NCBI GenBank assembly: GCA_949292025.1
Contig: CASEYC010000045.1
Location: 1-34,186 of the forward strand
DNA: 34,186 nucleotides
Direction of reading: 5' to 3'
Source: an uncultured Bacteroides sp.
GTDB taxonomy: Bacteria > Bacteroidota > Bacteroidia > Bacteroidales > Bacteroidaceae
Numbering within the stretch: position 1 is the first letter of the stretch; each line of letters opens with the position of its first letter. Shown one piece after another: positions 17,690 to 26,205 of this stretch. A program made the translations under genes and the position numbers. Under the pieces are notes generated by a model. That model made no database searches. It was not told where the DNA came from and worked only from the letters and a program-made list of their open reading frames with translations.

Positions 17690-20600
17690 TCAAATGTCAG
17701 TTCCCCTTGTTGCAGGATGGTGATTTCCTCGGGCGGCACGTCGGGCGTCAGCTCGTCCTCCAGCCCGTATATCCCGATGAACTGGCGGTTCAGCTCCTCC
17801 TCGTTGGCGTGGAGTTGGAGGAATTGCTCCGTCCAATGCGCCTTGTAGGCTTCCATCAGGTCGGCCAGGCGGCAGGAGGTGCGGCATTCTTGCCGCACAA
17901 TAGTTGACCGTGTATCCTCCTTATTGTCCGTTTTCTGGCTTATAGCTGTGCAGCAGGAATGCTGCACCTCCTCACCACCAACGATGAGGGTGTAGGCGTC
18001 TTGTGGAAGATTGGCGGGGTTATTGATGATGTAATCCAACTTGGCCTCAAAATCCATCTCGTTTCTTATGATCCTGTCAAAACAGTCACGTTGCCAAAAT
18101 TCCCCATCGGCATTAATCATTTTGTTGATGCGTGAGGCCGCAAAACCTTTTATCCTTCCTATCGTAGCCACCACATCGTGTCCTTCAGTGGGTGTAAGTA
18201 AAGCATGTACATGGTTGGGCATCACAACCAGCGCCAGTAGTACATAGCGTTCGTTGTTGAAATGCAGGAAAGCATCGGTCACTATTCGACGTATGTCCGG
18301 GGCCTTAAGGGCGCAACTGCCATAACCGGCATCCAGCCATTTGTCTATCCGTTCACTGATGAACTGGTTATATTCATTTTTTGTCTTTTCATCCCATGGT
18401 TGCGGATGCGCCTTCAGCCATTCATCTTTCGTTTGCGACAATTCATGCAGCTTGGCTTGCGGTAAAGAGTCGGCCAATCGGAACGTGATGAATTGTGTTT
18501 TCCCATCTTGTCTCCAATGCGGCAATCTGTTTGTATATTTTATGTCTACCCATTGCTTTTTGTCAAGATAGGAGGCGCGGCATTCCTGCCGCGCATTACT
18601 CATACTCGGTTCACAAGGGTTTGTATTTGTATTTGTGTTTGTACTTGTGTTTGCGTTTGTGCAGCAAGAATGCTGCACCTCCTTGCCGAGGCGGACGAGT
18701 TCGTTCTCCTCGAAGTCCCAGGAGGTCTCGTGGGCGTCCCAGTCGGATTTGGAGATGGAGATGTTTTGGGAGACGAGGGAGTCAATCATAGGTGAATTTT
18801 CATTAATATATGGTATTTGAGAAACTTGCCCAACCTCATAATTCATTGTAGGAGATAAAAGTTTTATAAATACCGAGCAAACAATGCTATTGCAGTATCC
18901 CTGCAATTGATTGTAGTTTATATGAGGAAATAAACTCATTCCTGCGTCAGCAAAGATAAATCCTGTAGGAAAATATCTAAAAGCTATGCTGGAAGATGAT
19001 ACTTTTGACCAAGAAACTGATGGCTTAAAATAGTAATTAGGATTACGAATGACAGCCCCTTTGTTGGAACGTACTTCTAAACCATTATTTTCCCAGTTAA
19101 TAATATACTCTTGTAAACCATACCAACGCCTTGCACCTCCTCCTTTATTATATGGGAACCACTTTTTTCCCGATTCTTTAGCTTCTTCAGCAGATCCCAT
19201 TCCAAAGCCAATCCGTGCCGGATTGACTTCATGCCAATATCTAAGAAATCTCGCATTGTCTGCTGTTGCTAAGCCCTGTGTTGGCTTGCAAACAGCAGAC
19301 AATGCGAGATTTCCCGCGAAGCGGGAAAAAATTTTTTCAGAAACCCAATACCCAATCGGACATCCCGGAATCTTCTTGAAGTTTTGTTGGGAGACGTGGG
19401 GATAACAATGCTCTCCGGCCAAGAACATCCGTTCCTTGTCCCTGCAGTTCTTTCCATCCACAAAACGGTAGTACATCCCTGTCTGGTAAGGCACATGTTT
19501 GGTGAGGACAAAAGCCGTGTTCTGCACCACTTCGCCCGAAAGCTCGTCGAAGGTGCGAGGCCCGAGGTGCAGCATATTGTCTATCTGCATCGTGTCGAGC
19601 AAATGCGTGCGCAGCCGCTCAAACGAGGAGAGGAACATCCAGCTCTGCATGTTGATCATGCCATATTTGCCGTCGGCCATCAGCCGCTCTTCGCACACCT
19701 GCATGAAGACGGAGAACAAGTCCGCCTTCCCCGCCTCGTAGTTCTTCTTCACATAGTTGCTGAGCACGGCATTCATGTTACCGCCACCCATATACGGCGG
19801 ATTCATCACCAAGGCGTGATACCGCTCCGTCAGCGCCAGCACCAACTGCGCCGCCTCGTTCTCCTCCGCCAGCGAAGCCACCCATTCGCGAGCCGCCGGA
19901 GAAAGGTGGAACTTCATGATGCTGCCCAAGGTTTCGGCATCGGCCAACACTTGGTTGATAGCCTCAATTTCGGTAGCCAGATGTGTATCGGCAGGCATGG
20001 GAAGCTCCGCCTTGGGCATGTCCAGCACACGCGGCATACAATGGCAGTCAGCAAAGGCGGCATCGCGCTGGCAAGCCTTCAGCAGCAGGGCGAACTGTGC
20101 CAACTGCTTAGCGCGGGTATCAATGTCAACGCCCGTCAGGTTGCGGCGGAAGATATGCTCGATGGCCTCGCGACGACTGTAGCCCTCATTAATATAGATG
20201 GTATAGAGCATATCGAACATCTCGCCCAGGATGTGGCCAGAGCCGCAGGCCAGGTCGGCAAGACGAAGCTCGGTCAGGTCGCCGTAGCGGAGGGTGCGAT
20301 CGTCCGGGGTAGGTTCGGAGGGATTTACCAGATACTTCCAGTCTTGCGCTACCTCCGTCTCGTAGGGATTGTTGTCCAGATAGATGCGTCCCACGGTGTT
20401 CTGCACCATGTACTTCACGACCCAGTTTGGGGTGAATATCTGCGTGGCGGCAGGAATCTCGCTGGCGGTGAACTTCCCCTTTGCGGCAAACACCTCGTCC
20501 TTCTTCTCGGCGATGTAGAACTGATAGAGCCAGCCGATGAGTTCGCTGGAGCGGTAGTCCTCCTCCGCGATGAAGTCCGTATGGTTGATGAGGTCCACAA

Positions 20601-21168
20601 AGCCGCCCTCGGCCAGGATGTTGGCAGGCAGCAGCAGCTCGGTGTAGTCGGCGATATGGCCGAAGCAGCGGTGAATGACGGGCGTGGCATGGCAGAAGGC
20701 CACGATGAGCAGGCTGAACTGTTCCGCCGTCCGGCTGTCGTCGTCAAGCAGGGGCATCAGCCGGCTCCGCTCTTCCTCGCCCATCTGCGGCAAGCGTCCC
20801 TGCCGCGCCTCGCTCACGATGAGCGGCACGTACACGCCGGGACTTTCATATTGGAGTACAGGCGGTATCAGCCCGTTCTTGGTCATGATGCGGATGGCCA
20901 TCAGGCGGTTGAACCACGTGTAGGCAGCTTCCTCCACCACGTCCTTCAGTCCATGCCGACGAATGGCGGTGGCCAAGGATTGCCACTTATGATAGAAATC
21001 TTCCGTCACGGTGTCGCCCATGAAGGTGGCGCCGCCGCCCAGCAATTGCGGCTCTTCCACGGGCGTGCCGTCCGGCCGGAAGCCGAGGGCGGTAAAGCGG
21101 TGCGCCACGCCCTGCATCAATATATTGCGTGCTTCGGTTGCGAAGCGTTTCAGTCTGTTGGTTTCCAT
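17686..21168 (-). CDS. pglX: BREX adenine methyltransferase PglX, N-terminal part, with an in-frame RAYT insertion
   Basis: A 1160-aa protein, the site-specific N6-adenine methyltransferase of BREX. SAM motif DLACGSGHILGE starts at D305 and catalytic NPPY is at 456-459. A target-recognition region (KPTQGLATADNARFLRYWHEV, about 628-650) follows. After SWDFEENELVRL the PglX homology breaks at about residue 830 and resumes at about 1098 (LADLMEAYKAHWTEQF...ELNRQFIGIYGLEDELTP). The intervening 268 aa are a REP-bounded RAYT transposase domain. The protein stops before the conserved C-terminal block, which is encoded separately at 15328-16068. Subtracting the insert and adding that block gives about 1140 aa, close to a normal type I PglX (about 1200). 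It starts two bases after brxC. Whether the split, decorated enzyme is active is unknown. Confidence 0.93.
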   Translation of the reverse strand: METNRLKRFATEARNILMQGVAHRFTALGFRPDGTPVEEPQLLGGGATFMGDTVTEDFYHKWQSLATAIRRHGLKDVVEEAAYTWFNRLMAIRIMTKNGLIPPVLQYESPGVYVPLIVSEARQGRLPQMGEEERSRLMPLLDDDSRTAEQFSLLIVAFCHATPVIHRCFGHIADYTELLLPANILAEGGFVDLINHTDFIAEEDYRSSELIGWLYQFYIAEKKDEVFAAKGKFTASEIPAATQIFTPNWVVKYMVQNTVGRIYLDNNPYETEVAQDWKYLVNPSEPTPDDRTLRYGDLTELRLADLACGSGHILGEMFDMLYTIYINEGYSRREAIEHIFRRNLTGVDIDTRAKQLAQFALLLKACQRDAAFADCHCMPRVLDMPKAELPMPADTHLATEIEAINQVLADAETLGSIMKFHLSPAAREWVASLAEENEAAQLVLALTERYHALVMNPPYMGGGNMNAVLSNYVKKNYEAGKADLFSVFMQVCEERLMADGKYGMINMQSWMFLSSFERLRTHLLDTMQIDNMLHLGPRTFDELSGEVVQNTAFVLTKHVPYQTGMYYRFVDGKNCRDKERMFLAGEHCYPHVSQQNFKKIPGCPIGYWVSEKIFSRFAGNLALSAVCKPTQGLATADNARFLRYWHEVNPARIGFGMGSAEEAKESGKKWFPYNKGGGARRWYGLQEYIINWENNGLEVRSNKGAVIRNPNYYFKPSVSWSKVSSSSIAFRYFPTGFIFADAGMSLFPHINYNQLQGYCNSIVCSVFIKLLSPTMNYEVGQVSQIPYINENSPMIDSLVSQNISISKSDWDAHETSWDFEENELVRLGKEVQHSCCTNANTSTNTNTNTNPCEPSMSNARQECRASYLDKKQWVDIKYTNRLPHWRQDGKTQFITFRLADSLPQAKLHELSQTKDEWLKAHPQPWDEKTKNEYNQFISERIDKWLDAGYGSCALKAPDIRRIVTDAFLHFNNERYVLLALVVMPNHVHALLTPTEGHDVVATIGRIKGFAASRINKMINADGEFWQRDCFDRIIRNEMDFEAKLDYIINNPANLPQDAYTLIVGGEEVQHSCCTAISQKTDNKEDTRSTIVRQECRTSCRLADLMEAYKAHWTEQFLQLHANEEELNRQFIGIYGLEDELTPDVPPEEITILQQGELTFD
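17879..17898. repeat. REP palindrome 1 in pglX
   Basis: GTGCGGCA-TTCT-TGCCGCAC, preceded by GGAG. Inverted relative to palindrome 2; read in pglX as VRQECRTS. Confidence 0.88.
17948..17967. repeat. REP palindrome 2 in pglX
   Basis: GTGCAGCA-GGAA-TGCTGCAC followed by CTCCTC; read in pglX as EVQHSCCT. Forms an inverted pair with palindrome 1, 49 bases apart. Confidence 0.88.
18575..18594. repeat. REP palindrome 3 in pglX
   Basis: GCGCGGCA-TTCC-TGCCGCGC preceded by GGAG; read in pglX as ARQECRAS. Same orientation as palindrome 1. Confidence 0.88.
18621..18662 (-). repeat. 6-bp tandem repeat (7 units)
   Basis: Seven TTG(T/C)(A/G)(T/C)-type hexamers, running into REP palindrome 4. They encode alternating Asn-Thr (TNTNTNTN) just after EVQHSCC. 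The hexamer unit preserves frame if copy number slips. Confidence 0.85.
18659..18678. repeat. REP palindrome 4 in pglX
   Basis: GTGCAGCA-AGAA-TGCTGCAC followed by CTCC; read in pglX as EVQHSCCT. Same orientation as palindrome 2 and the brxL copy; inverted pair with palindrome 3. Confidence 0.88.
19245..19328. repeat. 23-bp perfect inverted repeat plus an adjacent hairpin within pglX
   Basis: Positions 19245-19267 are the exact reverse complement of 19291-19313, with a 23-base spacer that itself partly pairs (AAGCC with GGCTT). Directly adjoining is TTTCCCGC-GAA-GCGGGAAA (19310-19328). All of it is coding (about residues 614-642). Confidence 0.92.
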
Positions 21169-21170
21169 GC

Positions 21171-24100
21171 TTAGCTTACTATAATGTCGTTGTCATCATT
21201 GATATATCGCATCAGTTGCGCCTTGAGCGACTGCAAGTAACGGTCCACATCGGCCTCGGTGTGCATCGGTTCGGTGGTATGCGTGTTCAGACGGACAATC
21301 TTCCGGACACGTGGCCTGGGCTGTGGAGACGTCGGCTGTCCGCCGTCATCGTGTACCGAGTTGCCCCCATTGACAGACGGTGTCGGAGGCGTATAGGGCT
21401 TCGAAGGAATGGCGGCATTGATGCGGTGCATCTGTTCTTCGTAGAAAGCCGAAGTGTCGGCATTGGCCTGCAGGGCATAGAAGTTGTTCGTACCCGTATT
21501 CAGGGACATTGTGGTGTCGCGACGGGCAAATTTGTCGCGGCTCACGTGCATCTCTCCGGCATACTTCTCCAGTTCGTCGAACACGGCGTTATAGCGGGCG
21601 GTGACGGTTTCCACCAATTCCTTGCGCTTCTGCTGCAACTGTGCCTCTATGGCCTTCCTCATCTTAATGTAGGCAGGCATCTTCGTCCAAGGCTCTTCAT
21701 CGGTACGGATGGCACGCAGGGCGGCGACAGCCTCCTGACCCTCCGCAGGAAGGAAGTCGAAGTTGTCGCGGTTGTCATCAATGAACTTGCGCACCCCGTT
21801 GTAGCGGTCAAACTGTTCGCCATAGAACATATTGATGCTCTTGCAGCGGTCGAACAGGTGGGCGGCTTCGTCACGGGCGGCAATGATGGTCTCGAAGAAT
21901 TTCTGAGGGTCGCGCACCGTGAGCCATTGTTCCATCAGGGTGATGGCCTCGTCGATGGTGTGCGCAAAGGGACATCCGCTGATTTTGCGTGAAAGGTCGC
22001 GATAGTTCTTCAATAGCTGGTTGAGCGCACTGTCATCGGTCTCCTTGCAGGCCCGGAACAGTTCCGTGCTGTCGTTGCTACCCTTCACGGAGACCACGTT
22101 GAAGATATGCTTCCATGCCTCGATGAACCCGTTGAGCAATTCCTGCGAGATGGCCTTGGCCCGTTCGACGGTGAACTTCGCGGCGTCGCGCACTATGTTT
22201 CGGGCCGTGTCCTCACGGCTCACGTTCGGGTTGCCCATGTAGTTGTAGGCATAGAGATGGCGGCGCACCAGTTCGTTCAGGAAATAAATGGTGGCGAAGT
22301 CGCTCCAGCCGTAAGGCACACGGGCAAACTGGCGCAAGGCATCGGCCACGGTGACATCGTGCGGCTGGCGGTCGAGCCAGTTCTTCACCTTTTCCTCTGC
22401 CGCAGTGGGTGTCATAAGCAGCCCCGGATCTATCGGGCGGAGTATCTTGGCGGACAGTTCGGGATGAGTGCGCGGCACCTCCCTGTTGTCGGCGAGCTTG
22501 GCGAATGGATAAAGCGTTTCCATGTGCCGGGCAAGGAGAGCCTTGTAACGCTCGGCTTTCCGTGCCGTTCCCATCTCGGAGGGTGAGAGGGCATTAGCGC
22601 AGGAGATAACGGGGCAGGTATCGAGCATCTGCTGGAACTGGGGCTTGATTTCCTTCTCGTAGAGTTCTTTGGCGCGCTGCTTGAAGATTTCCTTGGTGCG
22701 CTGGCGTTCCTCGCTGATGGCAGGCTCCTGGGCGAACCGCTGCACCCGGCAATAGTAGAGGAAGTTGGCGCGGAGTTCCTGATTCTCCTTGAACAACGGA
22801 TAAAGGAAGAACACCAGATGAGTGCCTTGTGGACTGTTGTTCAGGCTGAAGGCATACTGGTCGGGGTTGTCCGTGCTGGCAGTCGTCACGAAATCCACTT
22901 GGATGTCCGCGTTGTTGCTGAGGTAATTCCTTCCATCGATGCTGATGCCCACGGTGAAGGAGCGGGTGGCGAACTGTTCCTTGTTGGACGGATTGCCAAA
23001 ATGGGCGAAGAAGATGTTGCGTAGCTCGTCGCTGTAGGTGTTGCTGTCCACCGGTTGGTTCTTGATAATCTGGGCCACCTTCGACTCTTCTTCGGTGAAG
23101 AACTCGTAGATTTCGCTGCCCGCATCAGTCTTTACCTTCCGAATAACGGCCTTGTCGATGAGATAGGTCAAGACGGCAGACACTTCCTGTTTGATGGCCG
23201 CCTTGCTGGCATCCACCTTCGACATGAGCAGCGTGACCACATTGTCGATGGTGGCGGAAAACTGTTGCTTGTCCTCCTCCTTCAGGTTGCAAATCATGAA
23301 AAGGATGTAGACCACGCGGCGGTAGAACGCCTGCTTTTTCTCATCCTGAATCATCTCGAGTGCCTGCCGTGCATTCTCGAAAGCCCGTTGCCCTAAGTGC
23401 TGCATGGAACCTTGCACCATCGCGCCGAAGAACTTGTCGAACGGGATGAACTCGCCTACCTCCATGTCCTGCGTCTCACGGGCGATGGAATAGGTGATGT
23501 TGATGAGCGAACGCTCGTTGCCCTTCACCTGCTTGTCCACATAGTTCATGGTTTCGAAGGAGTCAAGCACCTTCTTAATCAGCTGGAACTGGTAGGGCAC
23601 AAACGGATAGTAGGCCACGAAGTCATCCTTGTCGCGGTAGGTCTTGTAGGTGCTGGGCAGGACAAACTGCGCGTCGAGCTTGGCCTTGTCTTTCGTATAC
23701 AGGTCGGCCAGCATCACTTCCGTCTCGCCTTTCTTGTCGAGGATACGCTTTTGGGTGATGTATTCCGGCGAAGTGCCTTGCAGGGAAGCCCGCACCTCGA
23801 AACGTCCGAGAATCTTTCCGACCTCATCCTCCGGGTTGGTGGTGCTGCCGCCCACGTGGCTTACCACCTCTTCCAAAGTCTGCTGGGCGGTGCAGGCTAT
23901 CCAGACCCGCGATTCGCAGACTTCTTCCAACCGCTTGACCAGCGACTGGAGCTGGAGCAGGAGGTCGCGATGCTCGCCAATGAACTGGCTGACCTCATCA
24001 ACGAAGAAGAGCAGGCGGAAGTTGCGGTTGTGTTTGGCATCAATATATTCCTTCATCTCCGCCGCAAACGATTCCACGGAGACATTGATGTCGTTGTTCA

Positions 24101-24824
24101 GAATTTTGGTACGGATGACATCGGTGGCCAGCGTGGGGTCTACCTCCTTGGCCATCTGCAAGGCCAGGTCCAACCGTCCAGCGGCAAAACGCGAGATGTT
24201 GCGCTCCCAATCATAGCCTTTGGACTTCAAATAGTCCTTGAACTCGCCGAACTTACCATCATCGTCCAACGCCTTTTCCAAATATTGCGCCAAGGCGAGG
24301 TTGAACGAATTGTAACCACGCTGTGCGTTGAACTGGTTCCAGAAGATGGTGGTGAATGCCTGGGCCTGGTTGGCGTTGGCATCGTGTACGTCGCCAATGT
24401 TAAACATCACCATCTGCACCTCGGCCTGTGCGGAATACCATTTCTTCAACGCCTGGATTTCAGAAAGGGAAACCCCATGGTCGTCGAGCTTGGTCATGCC
24501 GTTGGAGTTGCGTAGGATATCCTCTATGGCTTCTTCCAGACGCATGAAAGCCATTTCGCTGTAATGGGCGTTGAGGCAGTAGCTGACGTATTTCAGGAAG
24601 TGGGACTTACCCGTACCGAAATAGCCGTTGATCCAAATGCCTACGTGGCTACCTTGGTTCTGGCGGATATTGACCAGGATGTTATAGAGGTTGATGACGA
24701 TTTCTTCGGTGAACACGTATTCCACGATTTCGGTCATCACGGTATCTTCGCTAAGGTCAGATGCCGACACGGCCGGATTCACCTTGCGGTCGAGACCTTT
24801 TGAGTATAGTTCTTTGAATTTCAT
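21171..24824 (-). CDS. brxC: BREX protein BrxC (large P-loop ATPase)
   Basis: A 1217-aa core BREX ATPase. Walker A GYFGTGKSHF (67-76) follows HVGIWINGYFG, the family signature. The segment LLFFVDEVSQFIG provides Walker B. Long helical and coiled regions follow (for example AHLFDRCKSINMFYGEQFDRYNGVRKF) and then a Pro-rich C-terminal linker and tail (TPPTPSVNGG onward). Length and order (after brxB, before pglX) fit type I BREX. BrxC is required for defence and probably uses ATP to organise the BREX complex on DNA; its exact role is not known. No insertion or frameshift is seen here, in contrast to pglX. Confidence 0.95.
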   Translation of the reverse strand: MKFKELYSKGLDRKVNPAVSASDLSEDTVMTEIVEYVFTEEIVINLYNILVNIRQNQGSHVGIWINGYFGTGKSHFLKYVSYCLNAHYSEMAFMRLEEAIEDILRNSNGMTKLDDHGVSLSEIQALKKWYSAQAEVQMVMFNIGDVHDANANQAQAFTTIFWNQFNAQRGYNSFNLALAQYLEKALDDDGKFGEFKDYLKSKGYDWERNISRFAAGRLDLALQMAKEVDPTLATDVIRTKILNNDINVSVESFAAEMKEYIDAKHNRNFRLLFFVDEVSQFIGEHRDLLLQLQSLVKRLEEVCESRVWIACTAQQTLEEVVSHVGGSTTNPEDEVGKILGRFEVRASLQGTSPEYITQKRILDKKGETEVMLADLYTKDKAKLDAQFVLPSTYKTYRDKDDFVAYYPFVPYQFQLIKKVLDSFETMNYVDKQVKGNERSLINITYSIARETQDMEVGEFIPFDKFFGAMVQGSMQHLGQRAFENARQALEMIQDEKKQAFYRRVVYILFMICNLKEEDKQQFSATIDNVVTLLMSKVDASKAAIKQEVSAVLTYLIDKAVIRKVKTDAGSEIYEFFTEEESKVAQIIKNQPVDSNTYSDELRNIFFAHFGNPSNKEQFATRSFTVGISIDGRNYLSNNADIQVDFVTTASTDNPDQYAFSLNNSPQGTHLVFFLYPLFKENQELRANFLYYCRVQRFAQEPAISEERQRTKEIFKQRAKELYEKEIKPQFQQMLDTCPVISCANALSPSEMGTARKAERYKALLARHMETLYPFAKLADNREVPRTHPELSAKILRPIDPGLLMTPTAAEEKVKNWLDRQPHDVTVADALRQFARVPYGWSDFATIYFLNELVRRHLYAYNYMGNPNVSREDTARNIVRDAAKFTVERAKAISQELLNGFIEAWKHIFNVVSVKGSNDSTELFRACKETDDSALNQLLKNYRDLSRKISGCPFAHTIDEAITLMEQWLTVRDPQKFFETIIAARDEAAHLFDRCKSINMFYGEQFDRYNGVRKFIDDNRDNFDFLPAEGQEAVAALRAIRTDEEPWTKMPAYIKMRKAIEAQLQQKRKELVETVTARYNAVFDELEKYAGEMHVSRDKFARRDTTMSLNTGTNNFYALQANADTSAFYEEQMHRINAAIPSKPYTPPTPSVNGGNSVHDDGGQPTSPQPRPRVRKIVRLNTHTTEPMHTEADVDRYLQSLKAQLMRYINDDNDIIVS

Positions 24825-24834
24825 ATCGGGAGCG

Positions 24835-25443
24835 TTATTTGTTGACTAATAAGATGGCACGGTAGGTGTGGGAATCCTCCAGGATGTCGAACAGGCTGAA
24901 CGAATTGCCCTCTTGGTGTCCCGGATAGAAGAGGATAATCTTATACCGAGAGGTGTCGTTGTATTTCTCGTACCGGGTGAGAAACACGTTGGTACGCAGA
25001 TAGGGGAACATCTTGCCTATGCCATGGATGAACACGTAGGGCTTGTTGTAGCCGTCGTTCAGAGCCATGTGGGCTTCAATCTTGTCGCGCACAAAGCGGA
25101 TGAAGTTGTCGGAGTTCGCCTCAGAAGTCAGCTCCGTGGTCACCATGTCAGGATGGAGTTTGTCGCCCTCGAACGTGTCTTCCAGCAACGAAGTGTCGCC
25201 GAACTTTTCCTTACTAAGATACTCGCAGAACACCCGGAACAAGTCAAGCTCCAGGGCGTTGACAAAGTTGGTGGGACGTTCCAGCTTTTGCTTGAACTCC
25301 TGTATCTGCCGGCGCATCTCATATTCTTGGTTGGCAGGATACTGGTATATGTAATAGTTGTAGAAGATGTTGCCGCTCTTCTCATCGAGGAACAGCGGCG
25401 AACAAAGATACTCATACAACTCGTCTACGGTCATTCTCTTCAT
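24835..25443 (-). CDS. brxB: BREX protein BrxB (DUF1788)
   Basis: A 202-aa small BREX protein of unknown biochemical function, required in characterised type I systems. The ELDLFRVFCEYLSKEKFGD and PYVFIHGIGKMFPYLRTNVFLTRYE segments and the final KIILFYPGHQEGNSFSLF are typical of the family. The ATG overlaps the brxA stop by four bases, and brxC starts ten bases after the brxB stop. Confidence 0.92.
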   Translation of the reverse strand: MKRMTVDELYEYLCSPLFLDEKSGNIFYNYYIYQYPANQEYEMRRQIQEFKQKLERPTNFVNALELDLFRVFCEYLSKEKFGDTSLLEDTFEGDKLHPDMVTTELTSEANSDNFIRFVRDKIEAHMALNDGYNKPYVFIHGIGKMFPYLRTNVFLTRYEKYNDTSRYKIILFYPGHQEGNSFSLFDILEDSHTYRAILLVNK

Positions 25444-26081
25444 GGCAAATAAGATTTGATTTCGTTAATCTCATACGGATACAGGAAACAGGCTTCCAGA
25501 AACCATTCCTCACCTGTATGGATGTAATAAGCCGATTCTTCCGGAGAGGGCTTGACCGGGGTCAGCTCGTCCGTTTTCTCTTGCAGAAGTCCGGTCTGCC
25601 GCAGGATGGTAAGGTAGCAACTGGTGCACTTCTTTTTCGTGGCAGCTGACCAGCCGTCCACATACGCATCGTGTGCAGAAATCTCGTTAAACTCCATCTG
25701 TATGTCATCAGCCGTGAGTTTGTGGTCAATGGAGTTCCATTTCTTCATAGCCACATTGACATGAAAATCGAACACGAGCTTATAGGCTTTTAGGATGGCA
25801 TAAAACAAGCCCGCCCTTTGTCCGGCCTCACTCCAATGCTGCCACTCTTTCCAAAAATGTACCGGAACAGCGGCATAGCGTCGCTTGAACTCCACGGCAA
25901 AACGCTGACGCGAAGTACGGGAATTGATTTGAAGAATCCGGTTGTTTTCCACCTCCTCCTTCAACATCCTTTCTGAATCCGCACCCATCAAAACCGGGAG
26001 TATGCGCTTGAACTCATAATAGAGGAACGTGCATCCCGTAATGGAGGTATATGGACTATTGTTTTTTTGCATACAAATCAT
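25440..26081 (-). CDS. brxA: BREX protein BrxA (DUF1819)
   Basis: A 213-aa helical protein, first gene of the BREX operon. FLYYEFKRILPVLMGADSERMLKEEV and FKRRYAAVPVHFWKEW match DUF1819/BrxA, a putative DNA-binding winged-helix family (NusB-like region in known structures). Two starts nine bases apart are possible (26081 and 26072). A promoter-like inverted repeat lies 95-132 bases upstream, and the leader carries no other gene. No BrxR-type repressor gene is present next to it. Confidence 0.92.
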   Translation of the reverse strand: MICMQKNNSPYTSITGCTFLYYEFKRILPVLMGADSERMLKEEVENNRILQINSRTSRQRFAVEFKRRYAAVPVHFWKEWQHWSEAGQRAGLFYAILKAYKLVFDFHVNVAMKKWNSIDHKLTADDIQMEFNEISAHDAYVDGWSAATKKKCTSCYLTILRQTGLLQEKTDELTPVKPSPEESAYYIHTGEEWFLEACFLYPYEINEIKSYLP

Positions 26082-26175
26082 TCTTGGCGTATTAACTCAT
26101 TTACTGACACACCGAGGCATTTGACTTTTTAAAATCTTTATTCTCCATATTGCATCAGTATATAATATATGGCTA

Positions 26176-26183
26176 CAAATTTA
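26176..26183 (-). promoter_or_regulatory. -7 box for the BREX operon
   Basis: TAAATTTG read leftward, an exact TAnnTTTG, about 93 bases before the brxA ATG. This leaves a fairly long leader of roughly 85-90 bases. No TTTG -33 element is seen. Confidence 0.55.
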
Positions 26184-26205
26184 GACATAAACCACGATTT
26201 ATATC

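Larger units (their letters stand above)
17879..18678 (-). mobile_element. RAYT/REP module (Y1 tyrosine transposase of the TnpA_REP type) inside pglX
   Basis: The core domain (RLPHWRQDGKTQFITFRLAD onward) is a REP-associated tyrosine transposase of the HUH single-strand nuclease superfamily. The HUH motif is in VMPNHVHALL (H986, H988 of the fusion) and the likely nucleophile is Y1046 in DYIINNPANL. Both are present, and FWQRDCFDRIIRNEMDF is also typical. Two inverted pairs of REP palindromes flank it: 18575-18594 with 18659-18678, and 17879-17898 with 17948-17967. This is the usual genomic setting of a RAYT gene, except that everything is translated within one ORF. An internal ATG at 18603 could permit independent translation. 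Confidence 0.88.

Noticed and set aside
17686-18678. PglX break as a simple sequencing frameshift
   Set aside because: The two parts are separated by four plausible genes with overlapping or tight starts, so one base error cannot explain it.
19384-21174. 596-aa plus-strand ORF opposite pglX
   Set aside because: Antisense shadow of pglX; no recognisable domains, whereas pglX has SAM and NPPY motifs.
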